Below, piece by piece: positions 12,603-25,655 of a DNA stretch of 64,000 bases. Positions within the stretch are counted from its first letter, which is position 1; the number at the start of each line of letters is the position of its first letter. Source of the DNA: Lineus longissimus (lineage: Eukaryota > Nemertea > Pilidiophora > Heteronemertea > Lineidae); contig NC_088311.1 in NCBI RefSeq assembly GCF_910592395.1, positions 7,068,501-7,132,500 of the forward strand, written 5' to 3'. The notes under the pieces are model-generated. The model did not search any database. It was not told where the DNA came from and was given only the letters and a program-made list of their open reading frames with translations. A program made the position numbers and the translations under genes.

Positions 12603-12644
12603 TTGCTTTATTTTTCCCAGCATTTGCTTTATTTTTCCCAGCAT
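12603..12644. repeat. perfect 21-bp tandem duplication
   Basis: A 21-bp unit beginning TTGCTTTATTTTTCCC is present twice in a row (12603-12623 and 12624-12644) without mismatch. The unit length is a multiple of three, so it reads as a repeated heptapeptide in open frames on both strands, but no gene is supported here. Confidence 0.95.
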
Positions 12645-15600
12645 TCTGTCATATCCTTCATTTCTAGACCAGAGCACATTTGCAAACACAGCGCGTCACC
12701 AATTAGACCTGGTAGGCGATGAAAGGTTTAAAGCCGTCTATAGGGGCAAGCCATACGACACGAGAAGGATTGATGGTCATCTGGGGACTCTCCTAGACGT
12801 TGTTCACTCAGTAAAAGCTAATGGACAATGGAACTGTAGACTGTTCATTTGGTCTGGTTACTTGAATAGGAGCTTGTATATGCATTAGTACATTAGCAGC
12901 TTGCGTTATATCTTGCTCTCTGTCTGTTGATAATAATTTGCTATTTCACTGGTGTACCTCAGTATGGAAAGAGAAGGATATTAAGGTCATGCCACCGACC
13001 TAAAGATATAATGATTATAATGGTTATATTAGATACTAGTAATGATAATAATAATCTTTTGTATAGCATTTCCTTTATAGCATTTGGGAACGAGACTGCG
13101 AATGTCACTTCCGACCTTTTGTTGGCCGAGGGACGAAATAGTGTCGGGATATATAACTAAGTTTGACTTATTTTACCCAAAAAGTGTACAAACTATAAGT
13201 CTTTATCTTATGCATTGTCCATCTATTTCTATCGTTCCGTCACCATCAGCAATTCCGCCATCAGCAGTTCCATGTCCGCATTCGGTGTGCCACCATCGAG
13301 ACTAACTGAGAGAGCCTTTCCCTAATAAGTCAAATCAAGCGTGATCGATCAAGAATCTCAAGCATCATGCTTGTTGGTCTCAGTCGACGTGCCGGTTCAG
13401 TGCGAGGTCATTCCACGCTTTGTATGCACCCACGACAGGCAATCACGAAAAAGTAGTAAAACATTACTGTCATTAGTTCTCCCTAATGCATTGTTAACAC
13501 AAAGGCAGACCATTATTGGTTTCTGCGAGTACAGCAGCCCACTGACCGGAGGTTTATTACGCGGTAGCCAAATATCACCGTTCCGGTCATGAATCACTGA
13601 ACGAGTGATTACATGAAATTCCTCAGCGCAAGGACAAAAATCATACACGTCAGTTATTGCACGTGTAACCCATATGATTTTGAAATTACTGCCTCCGCTC
13701 TGGCAGGATGGCGTATTGATATGTTTAATCTTTACCCCATGGTCACGCGAAAAAAGGCAGTCGTTTCCCATCGCGTGATGATGTCTAATGTGGATGACAA
13801 ACCAGTTTCTCGCAGATTAGATGAATAGGCTGCAGTGAACTTGATACATTTGCAAGAAAAGTATATATCTTCTGTAACATGACTAGTCTTGTCATCGTAC
13901 GAGTCTAACTGATGACGATAGAAATCAGATCCAACGAAATGAAATTAAGATCCACGAATCAAATTACAGAATGAAATAAAAATGACTTACGGGATGTAAC
14001 AATCTATTGACTAATAAATGACAAATCCTGACATCAACTTGAATCATTTCTACCCGATCCATGAATCACGTCAGTGACATCAAAATAGCACGATCATCAA
14101 CACATTTTTTTAAAGATGTTTGCAAATGTAATCCAAGGTATCATATGCCTCTTTCGATTACAGGTGAACATGAGCCCGAGTTTAAAGGCGTTACACCACC
14201 TTCATTAAGCCGAATCATTCTTGACTGAAGAAGCTACTCTACAAGCAACACCCTGCCTACCTTTCTCGTCCGTCTATTATTTACTTTCTCCCCTAGTAGC
14301 TTGGAAGCTTCTCCCGTGCTGCTAGTTTGGCGCTCAAGATCATGAAAATGCCACCCCTTGTCTCCAACTTCTCGTCGAATCGCATAAAAACGTCACGGGT
14401 GTTGTTGAAATTTCCGCCAGTCAGGCGCCTGTTTCAGAAAGAAGCCCCGGGCTCATTATAAAGGCTCCCAACATTAACATCGTAATCTCACATAAAAAAG
14501 GTCTAAAAGTAAGTAACGGTAATTTAAACGTCGTTGTCGAGCATGGCTGAAAAGGCTGTCTTGCTTGACATTTGTTTAAAAAAGTCCCTGTTATCTTGAC
14601 GAAGTCTCCTTATAAACGAGAAATGATACTACTTGATTACTGTTACGAAGACACTGTGTCCATTCTATCATCATAAGGAGGTAAGGCCTTTAGAGTAATT
14701 ATCAAAACCTGCCACCAGACGGTCGCCATATTGGTTTTTACGAGAACCTGGTTGCGAATTGCAGATAGATGGGAATTTGTACATTGTTGAATTTTCTTCG
14801 TGGCAACAAACATGGCTGTCAGCCGTTGGATTTGATAGATAAACATGCTTTTTTGTTATACAACCGACTTGCTTCTAAGCGAAATTGTCCTCACTTGTTT
14901 CGCAAGCGACGCCATGATACAACACGTTCATAGGAGCTCTACTTAGCCCCTCAAATCCCCCACCATCTGAACTTTCCTGATAAAAATGTTCCATCAGACG
15001 TACTGCGCAGGCGTGGCCCAATGGGGATATCAATAACATGATTTATGGTCCCCGGGTTGCCGCACGTGTGTAGGCTCTATGACTTGGCGTGTCCTAGCAT
15101 ATTAACCTTTGCTATATCAGGCCAGAGGGAATACGAAGCTGCTTCCTTTAACTAAATTCCCTTCGAGCCATTGCCTAATGTCGACCGGAGGTTTCTGATA
15201 TACGAATGAATGAACAAGGTATCGAGATACCACTTTCGACAAAGATTCAGTTGTTGAATATGGAAATTCTGATAAGTAAAAGAACTTTCATTTTTTGGGA
15301 TCTTATTGTCTTGACCAGCTTACAAAACTACAAAATAAAACCTAAACAACAAAAGGAATCGAGAAAAAGGCCGTTAAAAACTAAAAACACTCATTTTTCA
15401 GATTTGCTAAAGTGCATGGTCTACTCCTGGATGGGATTATCTTTTGCTTATGAGTTATCAATAATGGATGAGCAAGCGAAATATTTAGAGTTACACATTC
15501 TTGTCGACGATATTGGAAAACAATGAATGTCGGTTCATATTCAGCTCCGAAGTTGACCGATCAGCGAGGAAGGGAAAATATCGTTGTTTCTTCCTCATTT

Positions 15601-18590
15601 GCTATATCCTCATCCCTTCTATCGTTTCCTTATTCATTGAACGTACATCTAGTTGGTATCGTAATTAAGACTAGAAACTCATCTCCCGAATATATCGTAT
15701 CAAAAGCGATAGCCTAGCACGTTAATAGATGGTAAAGGACCACCGTCAGTTAAGCAGGAAATGGAACTCTAACCGGAAGCCACCATAACTGAACGTGTGG
15801 CTGCGCATGACAATCACGCATCGCGGCGATCAGGCGAATTGTCGTAATGAAAACTGATGCGTTCGCTCAGTCTATTGGTATTATTCGCAATTTCTATCCG
15901 TCCATTTGCGTGGCGGCCAAATCTAATATGCGTCTTCATTTGTAATGCTTATTACCTGATGAAGGCGCTGTATGAAGTCAAAATTAAATCACTGGGCAAT
16001 AACGGAGGTAAAATGTCGTAGGCTCCGAGCAGTGAGGGGTGATGTACAATGGCCGATAATGAGGTGCCAGCTCGTACGAGCCGCGGGACCCATTGAAAAC
16101 ACTCTAACATCGGATTCTATTTGATTAGACTCGACTCCCGTGTGCGAAGATGGCGTTTTCATATTCTCAGTTGGTATTGTATTGTGCTGGGTACATAAAA
16201 GAACTAACATTATTATCAGATTTAACTTTTTTTGTCGACGAGGGTCGTCTTTCATACTTTTTAGACGGTAATTACAGCTTTGTCAATCAATTCTTTTTTT
16301 ATTCGCTTATAGGATGTTATCAAATCCTCACGACGTTAGGAGGGATATGCGTTACTCAATTCTAAACGCACTGTTCGTAATACGTAAAGATGAAATGCAA
16401 AAGGACTACTACATAAGTATTGACTAATCGCTAAGGTCGTTTTCCTCAAATGCCCACAATCAATTCACCAAGCAAATTTAAATTCGGCAATTTTATTAGC
16501 AAGCTATCGCAGCAACTGTTTGAGAGCGTTAAGAAGCAATGCTTTTTTGTACCATACCTCTTGTTATATAGGATCAGTTGAGTTTTCGGCACCAAGTATT
16601 GCATCAACCACAGCTTCACAAGCCTGATTGATTCATTCATCACAAATGGATGACTTTGATCTGACCAAATAAAAGTGCAAAGAGAGTGCGCCCATCATCA
16701 ATCACAAAATGATTAACGTATTCTTATGTGGAAAGTCAACAAAGCAGTTGCGTGACACAGCAAAACATACGATGACTAGGCATGCGCGTGACTGCTTTAC
16801 GATGTCGTAAACGGAAAGTTCCATCATTCGATGCCACGGATGAGCGGATACAATGATCTTTCCTTAACTTTTAATCTTGTGATTTTTAATACCGCGCATT
16901 AATTCGGGTGGTTGCGTGTTCTTAGGAAATCTAATCTATTTACTTCGTGTTTAGAAAACAGTACAAAATGATTGTTAATTTTTTTGGGAAATGTTTTTTC
17001 ATTACATTAAATGTCATTTCATGTCATTTCAAGTATTGTTCAGTGGTTGAACACTTTTTCATCAATGACTCGCCGTTCATATTAAGTCCATAAAATCTTA
17101 TCCAAGATGCAAGAAGACTTTAAAAGAGAAGGTGCATTACTTAGCTTAAGTCCAGAGAAATCAATCAAAACGCTTTGTTATATTCAAGCAACCGTTCCTA
17201 TCTCGCGCCGAGGCCTCAATCGCCATCGACGAAGTTGAATGAAAGTCCAGAATTGATGCATGAGTCACCAACTATGAGCATTAATTGATAGAAGCCAGCA
17301 CGTGTACAGAAGATCGAATCAAGCTCATTGAGAATACTCTACGCTACTGGTTGGAGCTTTAAAAACGTACATGTAAACAGGATATTGAATGGTCCGTTTT
17401 GAAAAGTAGCCTAAAGCGCTCACTGGGTTGAAATCACTCTTTTGTAATATTGATATGAGTCATTTCATTTTGCTTCATATACTTTCTCATAACATACACT
17501 GCAGACAAATATAAATATATAAAATATTCTCTGAAAAAGGCTGAAATGCAGAAAACATTGGGACGAAATGTGAGCAAATGTACAGCAAATTTAATGGATT
17601 TTTCCACAGATTCATGCAGTGCATTCAATCACTGACATTCGGGATCGCATCATGCATCTTTGATTCCGACAAAGAAGTGCACAATAACGCTTGCATTGTG
17701 TTTGTCACGTTTACGAACGACATAAAGCTTCTATTTGAGAGCACTTCACTTGGCTTCAGTTGCATTAATACCACTCCATTTCTGGTGTAGTTTTTCAATA
17801 TCACTCCAATCCTCTTTTATGACGAATTTAAATCACATCAGTGTTTGATGCAGCTTTAGAGATTAGACAATCGGCAGGCGAGGCGTGCTATTGAACTTAT
17901 GTCAATGGAGTTGACAGTTGCAATAGACGTTCGCCGTGCTGTTGCTCCGAGGCACAACTTATGCGATTTCCTTTTGCATACGCTGAGTTGTGAATAAATA
18001 AGCGAAAGTCATCAATGCACTTTTCGTTTTTTGTAATATTTTGCCATTTTCAGGAAATACCTCAGCTTTTTGATCGGAACTGGAAGAGCACGTCAAAATA
18101 TGCCTGTATCGGACAATTGCATTATATCACGTGGGCTTACCTGTCAGGCCAATTTTAAGACCAATTGTCAGAGTAAACTGGTAGTTCATCGATGAAATCA
18201 ACAACGACCGAAAATATTTCAGATCACACTGCTCGATTAACTATTAACAACGCATACATCGACATACGACTTTGAGATGAGGGGCTCAGTCGATTCTGCC
18301 AGTGTGAAGGGCGAAACTCCCCGAATTGCATGGCAACAACTCGCAAAGTGGGTATTCGTGCCTGACTGTTTGCCAATTTCCATTTGCAATGATTAACATG
18401 ATCTTTGGTCCCCTGGGTCGAGTTAGAAGCCATCAACCATAATTGAACACAAACACATGCCAAAGTACATACATGGTGTTTAGTGCATCAACGACGAAAC
18501 ACAGACATAGTCACCGGCAAGAAAGCCATAAGTTAGAATTAAGGACTACATGTATTATGATAGAATCCGGGGTATGTACGATGTAATGTA
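12645..18590. other. non-coding stretch
   Basis: It holds a 10-bp tandem duplication at 17011, TACATGTA at 17368 and 18547, and a 7-bp stem-loop at 13592-13610. A 124-codon minus-strand frame at 13397-13771 has no recognisable product. Confidence 0.55.
17011..17030. repeat. 10-bp tandem duplication
   Basis: ATGTCATTTC is present twice in a row without mismatch in AT-rich DNA. Confidence 0.85.
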
Positions 18591-18629
18591 CGAGAAATGT
18601 CTAAATAAATGATTATTGAAAGATTCTGG
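18591..18629. mobile_element. possible decayed copy D of the tiny palindromic element
   Basis: The right half TTATTGAAAGATTCTGG (18613-18629) matches the other copies with one gap and one substitution. The preceding bases CTAAATAAAT (18601-18610) match the palindrome centre, and the outer left arm is only weakly recognisable. No clear flanking duplication remains. It is either an old copy or a partial chance match. Confidence 0.4.
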
Positions 18630-19500
18630 TGCGAGTAATCGAATAGGTGGATCACATCAGCAATGGCTTATATAAGACTACAACTCCGCGCATTACGCCA
18701 TAACTCGCCAAAACGAAAACGCAAGCGAACAAACAACTTGATGCTTGCCGTACCAAACAAACAACGCACATCTCCTTTTGGGCAAAACACAGTCATTACG
18801 TCTCACGGATCACAGGGAGTCTGACAGTTAACTAATGAGAATGATAATGTAAACCACTTTTTTATGAACAAATTTGCCAATCTTTCTTAACAGATGTGCG
18901 CAGAAGTAGCGCGAAATCGGAAAGCGAAACGCCTGTAGTTATCAACTTTTTACAGAAACTGTACTTTTCTCGATTGCGTCATGAAATCTGGATTTCGTTT
19001 AGTTTCCTGGAGCAACGTGATGGATAATCACTCATCGCGCCTTTGATTCATTGAGAGGTTTATCATCCAAGTTCTTATTTAACAACTGAATCGAATAATC
19101 TCTTAGTTTAGAATATTAAGTGAGCGCTGATTAGTTTCAAAGCTAAAGGAAAAACAGGATGTAGAGTTTGCCCTTCGCGACAGCTCGTTGAACCTGTTTC
19201 AAGATAATGTATCGCCTTTGTAAAGTGACATCCGGTGTCATGGTTATATTGTTGTCATTTTCAAAATTCCCATGTACGTGACATGCGTATTTACCGCCAG
19301 CAAAATAGTCAAACGAAAAAAAGTCTCCTTATCATTGTCTCAATATGGATTTGTAATGTTAAAGGTGCACCACGAATGCAGGTGATACCATAAATCCGTA
19401 TTTCTCTTTCACAAGATGCGTAGTGCTCCGTGATCATACTTTAGATTCGATCACTTAAAAAGTCCTGCCAACTTACCAGACTAATTTGATGTTTGTGTTA

Positions 19501-19527
19501 CCAGAGCCTTTATTTGAAAGACTCTGG
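19501..19527. mobile_element. tiny palindromic element, copy C, internally shortened
   Basis: CCAGAGCCTTT (19501-19511) and AAAGACTCTGG (19517-19527) are complementary with one mismatch around a 5-nt centre. TGTTA flanks both sides (19496-19500 and 19528-19532). Compared with copies A and B, the left arm lacks its inner TCAAAT part. This shortening, with intact outer ends and a flanking duplication, fits a deletion inside an inserted palindrome. Confidence 0.7.
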
Positions 19528-19532
19528 TGTTA

Positions 19533-21208
19533 TCTTCTGCAAGAATGATTTTTCACTCCGTCTATTCTTTATCCATTACATTTTCTCTCTTCCGATTAAG
19601 ATGGCTGCCTGATTATATTTTAACGTTAATATCCATCTATTGTGCTATTCAGAGATGAGGTCCGTGTAGTTTTTCCCCTGCTAATTGGCAGCAAGATCCA
19701 ATCAATGGCATCATCGATTTTAAGTCGAACCCACGGGGATGGTGCGTGACTGGTACGTGACATGATTGACACATGTAGCAAAAATCATCTTGAGGACACA
19801 AAAGCTGCGGGAGTTTACGGTCTCGTGAGATTTGCTACCGTGTTGCGTCGATTTATGTAGGGGCATTATGAGAAGAAAAAGTCTTTTGACCTATGGGTGA
19901 GGTTGCCTGGCAACATCCTCTGTGGATTGATTTAGTTCTGATACAGTGAATGGGATAAAGAATGTATTCTCAGTCGCGGATACAGAAACCTCCGGTTTGG
20001 TGGTTGGTATAAATCGGCTTCATTTCTCAGGGCACGCTCTCCTTGTTATCTGTCTTTGCGTGCAGACACGGGGTGGTGTTCTTATCGTTTCAAGTGTAGC
20101 TGATTTATAGTGGAGAATTGTTCAAAGCTTGTACAAGCACTGCAACGTGATTGAGTGAGCAATCTGCACACGGAAGAAGAATAACGTCATCTTATTTTTC
20201 AACAGACTTTCGAATGGTAACGTTTGATAATGCGATGTTGGGTTGTCATCAAGAAGTATTCGATAGAGCGTTAGTCATTCTTCCCCAGTTTACGTTCTGC
20301 GCGTTCAAGTCTAAGGAAAATAAATTGGTTCAGTGTGATTGAGTGTGAATCCATGTCGTTGATTCGGAATAATGCAACCCATTTTACTTACCGTCCTCTA
20401 AAACGTGACGCCATTAGCACTCGAAACTAGATTACCATATCATTCAAACGAGCTAAGTTCTCCACTGCAAAAAGACGTGAAAGAACGCGTAGAAAGGCTG
20501 AGAGCTGTCATGCCTTGTTTTTCACTCTCTCGTGATTTCGTCGAGTTTTCTTCTCGAATAAGCATGATTGGCTCATAATCGACTGAATTTGTCAAAGCTT
20601 CAGGCGTCTTTTCTATGTTGGTTTTCGCTCTTTTAAAAAAAGGGTCTTCAGTCTGTACAAATTCCTGATAATAAGTATGGATGTGCAGCGTCATGGATAT
20701 AGTTGTTGAAGTGGTAAGAACGCTTTGCTTCAGTTGATTCTCGCAAGGAGGCAACCGGCCAAGCATGAGATATAGTTTCCGGTACATGATGATTTGGAGA
20801 TGCATAATTCATAAGGTGGTACGGAAAATGGTCCTTCACGGCAACACAAGGGTGAAAGTGTTACACAGCAATATGATGGATGTTACTATATTCATCAAAT
20901 GGGTGCTCAGATTGACGGAAAAGTATCAGACCGTATTTAGACTCGATGTTCAGATCTACATCAGTTATTCACAAGTTGCGCCTTTTTCTTCTTAGGGAAA
21001 TAAATAATTTGTAATAAATGTAAATAAAGTAGTGTGCTATAGCAATCCAGGGCAAAGAACCGACAAATAAATGAAATCGCAACATGTATGTTCCAAATTC
21101 TCGAAATTATGACGCTTAACCTCTCAGCTGGCCTGCATTCGTGAAAACGTTTTCTCCGCGCCCCGTCGTATATTATGAATAGCTCCACAAATAGCGGAGA
21201 ATTCATTA
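19533..21208. other. non-coding stretch
   Basis: It contains a YY1-like AAGATGGCTGCC at 19598. A 121-codon minus-strand frame at 20440-20805 is unrecognised. Nothing else is structured. Confidence 0.55.
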
Positions 21209-21214
21209 ATATTA

Positions 21215-21251
21215 GCAGAGTCTTTCAAATAATTTATTTGAAAGACTCTGA
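21215..21251. mobile_element. tiny palindromic element, copy A, with flanking direct repeats
   Basis: A perfect 15-bp inverted repeat (CAGAGTCTTTCAAAT at 21216-21230 and its complement at 21236-21250) has a 5-nt centre. It is bordered on both sides by ATATTAG (21209-21215 and 21251-21257). Part of this (TATTA) is the likely target-site duplication if the element ends are CC...GG-like, as in the other copies. Sequence similarity to copies B and C extends through the palindrome centre, so the three are related insertions and not independent hairpins. Confidence 0.75.
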
Positions 21252-21413
21252 TATTAGCAACCCGACTGTGCTCTAGCGGGGCACATTTTCTTCATTTATA
21301 ATGCAATCGCACGGGTTCGTGCTTTTGGCAAAACATTTAGCGAATATTCTTAGCAGAAATAAATGAGTCGCAACATTTCATCTCTTGCTTTAGGCAGTTA
21401 CTACAGTCAAGTA

Positions 21414-21560
21414 TATCAAGCATTTACGTATATTTATGCACATCGATGCACTGCGCTGTTCATCAAGCGTTTGCGTACATTTATGCACTCCGGTGCACTG
21501 CGTCGGTTGTTCATCAAGCATTCGCGTACACGTATGCACTCCAATGCTGCAATGCGCTGT
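21414..21560. repeat. three-unit tandem repeat, 46-51 bp period
   Basis: Units at 21414-21459, 21460-21510 and 21511-21560 share TCATCAAGC, then GCGTACA, then TATGCAC and an ending close to TGCGCTGT. Small indels between units show age. Reading frames through the region give repetitive peptides, but nothing else suggests coding. Confidence 0.85.
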
Positions 21561-22931
21561 TTACCCTGTCAAATATTGGTTAGAATGGAAAGCTCCGGAG
21601 CTTATTGATCGTCAACTAAAAGACACGTCAAATGAGTAATTCTTCTTAAAAGTGTTTGCCAAGTTGCTGTATATAAAATGCCACGATATAGCAGGTTGCT
21701 CTTATCGATCTCACTTCAAGCGTTTCCAAATGCATTTTAATTTGCCACCCTACGTCTGCTCTGACTACAGAGAGATGCACCAAGCAATAGTCGATGCTGA
21801 CACGGCATCTTCTTTCCCGCTTTTCTCTGGCGCCCATCATTTCTGCTTGGACGAGTTTACCGTGTATGCACAGCAGAAGAAAATGTAATTAAGTAGAATA
21901 TCATAAGTGGATTGAACGTTCCGTAAAGTACTACAGTGGTAGCGATGGCGATGACTCTTTGACACCTCACCGAATATTATGTCGGCTGATTTCGTGAAAC
22001 CTCGGGTTGCCATAGCTACGAATAGCTTCTGGTCTCCATTATAAATGACTGGGGGGGGGGGGGGGCATGCGGTTTCTGATCTACATTCCACCCCTTCAAA
22101 CTAAATATGCCACTTCTCAGAGCGATTAAATTGCCTCTCTTGCCAAATCCATTATCTTTAGTAGGTTAATTGGCATATCAGGGCCGTTAACTCGGAAAGA
22201 GATGACGGTGAACACACCTTGAAAAATATGATCTTCCAAATGGTTACCTTAAATCTTGGTATGACGTGACAATTTGAAAGAGATAATTACTTTTTCAATA
22301 TATGTTATTTTCTGTTAAAAGTGACCAACATTGCGAAAACATTCGAGGATTTTGTCAGCTCTAGCAGTTGGTAAGAACCTGGTTTTGAGTTCGATCGTTG
22401 TCACACTTAAAAGTTTATACTTGAAGATTAAACACTGCATATGATTTCACAATCGGAGGAGCTCCATGAATTTCTTAAAAAATTGTCATCAGACTGTTTT
22501 TATGTGTGTCGGATGACCTCCAGTCATCTCCCTCAAGACTGAAAAAACCGCCGTGGAATTATCATGATCGTGGCGTCGACGTCAAGCGTGGGAGTAAGAT
22601 GTTTGCATACGAAGTCGATCAGTAACAACGACCATATTTCAAGATTTGCGCCGGTTCGTTTCAGTCTACATTTACACGAAATCCCACCATTCTGTATCTA
22701 CAGGCAATTACCCGTGGCCATAACTTTCCTAATTCACGAGCGAGGCTTAGAAATAATTCATGTCTTAGACGAGTTCTGGCGATGGTTTGTCAGTCGGAGT
22801 ATGAGGCAGATATTAGATTTGTTCCCCCGGGATAGGTTTAAACATCTTTCTTTCATTTATGTTAGCCATTATAGGGGGACGTTGCCCATGATGTCTTGTG
22901 ATCGAGTCACATAGTGGCAATGTATCACCTG
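21561..22931. other. non-coding stretch with G15
   Basis: Apart from the G15 run, there is a 116-codon plus frame (22564-22914) with no recognisable domain that ends just before the direct duplication. Confidence 0.5.
22051..22065. repeat. G15 homopolymer
   Basis: Fifteen consecutive G on the + strand. Shorter G/C runs occur at 1080-1089 (C10) and 10572-10586 (G5AG9). Length calls at such runs are error-prone in assemblies. Confidence 0.9.
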
Positions 22932-23278
22932 TAGTCGGCCAGTGGTAATAATCCTTGCCAGGTAATGCAAGACTGCTGATGAAATCATTCTCTTATATGG
23001 GTTGTGTTCCCATCAATGGCGCCAGTCGCATTAGCTGAAATGACAAGCGTAAGAATGGTGACTGGAAAGGACTGTGAATATATTTTTTTGAGTACATAGT
23101 GGGTGTGCTTGATTAGCACCTTCTAAACATCTGTTAAAAAAGTGCAATGATCATATTGCCATTTCAAACATATTAGTCGGCCTGTGGTAATGATCTTGCC
23201 AGACTGCTGATGAAATTCTTCCCTCGTATAGGCTGTGTTCCCATCACTGGCGCCAGTTACATTAGCCATAATGACAAA
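22932..23278. repeat. diverged ~115-bp direct duplication
   Basis: Copy 1 (22932-23047) and copy 2 (23173-23278) align over their whole length with scattered substitutions and a ~9-bp gap. Shared blocks include TAGTCGGCC, GACTGCTGATGAAAT, TGTGTTCCCATCA and TGGCGCCAGT. The spacing between copies is 241 bp. Copy 2 contains the 12-bp palindrome ACTGGCGCCAGT. No terminal structure or flanking duplication is visible, so this is either an old segmental tandem duplication or two copies of a dispersed repeat. Confidence 0.85.
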
Positions 23279-25655
23279 CATAGATTTGCACTATCAAAAA
23301 ATCTGCAATAAACGTACAATAAAGTACATGTACAACAATAGTGTCGGTATATTTTTGGATAATTCCCAAACAATCTCCTCAACTTTCAACCCGTCGAGCC
23401 TTTTGCAAGCATACATGTACAATAACATGTGAATGTATTATATACTCTTAAGATTTTGATGTGATCCTCAGGATGTCTTTATTTTGCACGACACGGTTGT
23501 TTAAGATATGGACCTCAGCATCAATTACTTCGACGTCGTCATTTCCGGCTGATAACGACACACCGAGCGGCTTGCGCAATTGACAAATACATTTTCGGAT
23601 TGAAACTTCTTATTATGTTGCTCATGTTATCATTGCATGAACATGTACTGTACACCAACCTACATGTAAAAACTTTTGAAAATGCCAGTTCACCTTTTAA
23701 AACACCTCACGCCTTTCGTTATCATCCACCAAAACATTCCACGACTGCGTCATTGCGGAAATGTTTTTACCACGGTGGCTGGTGGCCAGAAAAAACTGTC
23801 AAACGAAATTGGTCGGGATGTTGTGCGGTTTTATGATGAAAAAGCTGCTTAATCTCACTTTTCTGCGGTATGTTTAGTGCATGGTGTTCCCGAGAAATAT
23901 CCGATCTGGTCGTTAAGAAAGATGAATAAATCCTATAAAACACCTACGTGACTTCGCGCCTGGTTTGTAATCTCAGGGCAAGTTGCTCGCTGTGTCCACA
24001 CAAGAACAAATTCAGAGAATGCGAGAGTCTTAATCAGACGAGACGGAGTCTGTTGTTATTGCTGACTTTTTGGATGCATCGCCAGTGCTGAGGGGCTTGA
24101 GAACTGCTGACGCTGCGTAGTTTTGTACGTCCTAATCGCAAGGAATTTCGAATAAAAGGAATAAAAGAATGTTTAGAGAAAGCAAGAGCCATCCCCCAGG
24201 CCACTTAACACGGTGAACATGTTTGCTCTAAAGACCTCGATCGATATTTTGGATTCTTGGACTCGACGAGGCTCCAGGAGTTGTGCGAAATTCATGGAAT
24301 TTTCACTTTAACGCATCTTTGAAATTGCCAAGATGGCGAATTCGGTATCGGTTAGAAATACAATGGGCCACATTCCATCAGTGGTTGGCCAATTTGACCC
24401 GCTTTAAATTGCAGTTCACCTTCTTCTTCTATATCTGCCATCAGCAATACCAGTGTAGCAGTCGAAAATGCCCCCACTAGAAAGTGTCGAGCCCTATTGT
24501 ATTCTGACGGATTATGTTGTATAAGCATGGTTCGAAAAAGACAATTACTGCGTGCCGTCAATACCCAAATATCATAAGCGCATAAGAGAATCTTTCTTTC
24601 CCCTGACATATTCTATCATAGGATATTTCAAACCTATTCACCGGCAAAACATCTTGGTTACACGTTGGTATTTTTTTCTCGTAAAGTGCTGAAAATGTTG
24701 AAAAAACATGAACAACGCCAAGAGACGGCACGTAGCCATGGAGTAATGTAATATTCACGAAGATGCAGAAAGCAATAACCGCGCAATATGGAAAGATAAT
24801 TTATTGTGACTGCTGCGCTTCCCCGTGTTTGCCGTCAGGCACACCATCCATGACAAGCAAATAATTCCCCATATGAGGAAAACGCACTGAAGGCACTTCC
24901 ATGGTAAGGAATGGGCGCAAAGGAGGCAATTTATGATCTTGGCGTATGATGCTGTGTGCTCCTCACATATAATGTTCCGCTGGCGTTATAGATCAAATAA
25001 CCGATACATTCCTGACCATATATTAGAGGAGCTTCTCTGTTGACGCCTGCAAGACCTTACGGGAGCCGAAAGATTCATTAGTGTCAAAAGACGTTCTGTG
25101 AAAGCCAGCTTGACGGAGCGCTGGCATATTAGATGGTGAATAGTATCAGTAATAACTAAGGAGTTCATGAAGACTCGAATGACTAGTTGAAAGGTCAAGG
25201 TGAAAGAAAAACATGGCTGAAACTTCAAAAAAGACCTAGAGCGGATATTGTAGAGGTTTGAAAAAATTATGTAAACACCTCTTGTGTCAAATATCATTGC
25301 GAACAAAAATCCCTTGCCAACAGTGATGCAAAACTATGAGGTTTTGCCATTGTTTTGTTGCATGAGAACGCGACAAGGAATGACATCGCGACGTGATTAC
25401 GAACTCAAATACAGACAAATGATATTTGGAAAATAATCTTACACGAGACGTGATTCTTTCGAACGATTTCAAGGTCGACAATATTGTCGCAGATTTTTTT
25501 TTCAACTTCATTATTTTACTCGTGGAAATGCCAAAAGCATCATCGAAAAATCCTTAAGAAATTTAAATGAACTAGACTAGTTTTTCGTGTCATTTGATTA
25601 GAATGGAAAAAAAACAGCGGCAAATCTCGCCCGCGCCGTAACATAGGCACGTGAT
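23279..25655. other. non-coding stretch
   Basis: It contains three TACATGTA words (23325, 23412, 23661) and a CCAAGATGGCG YY1-like word at 24328-24338. No gene is recognisable. Confidence 0.55.
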
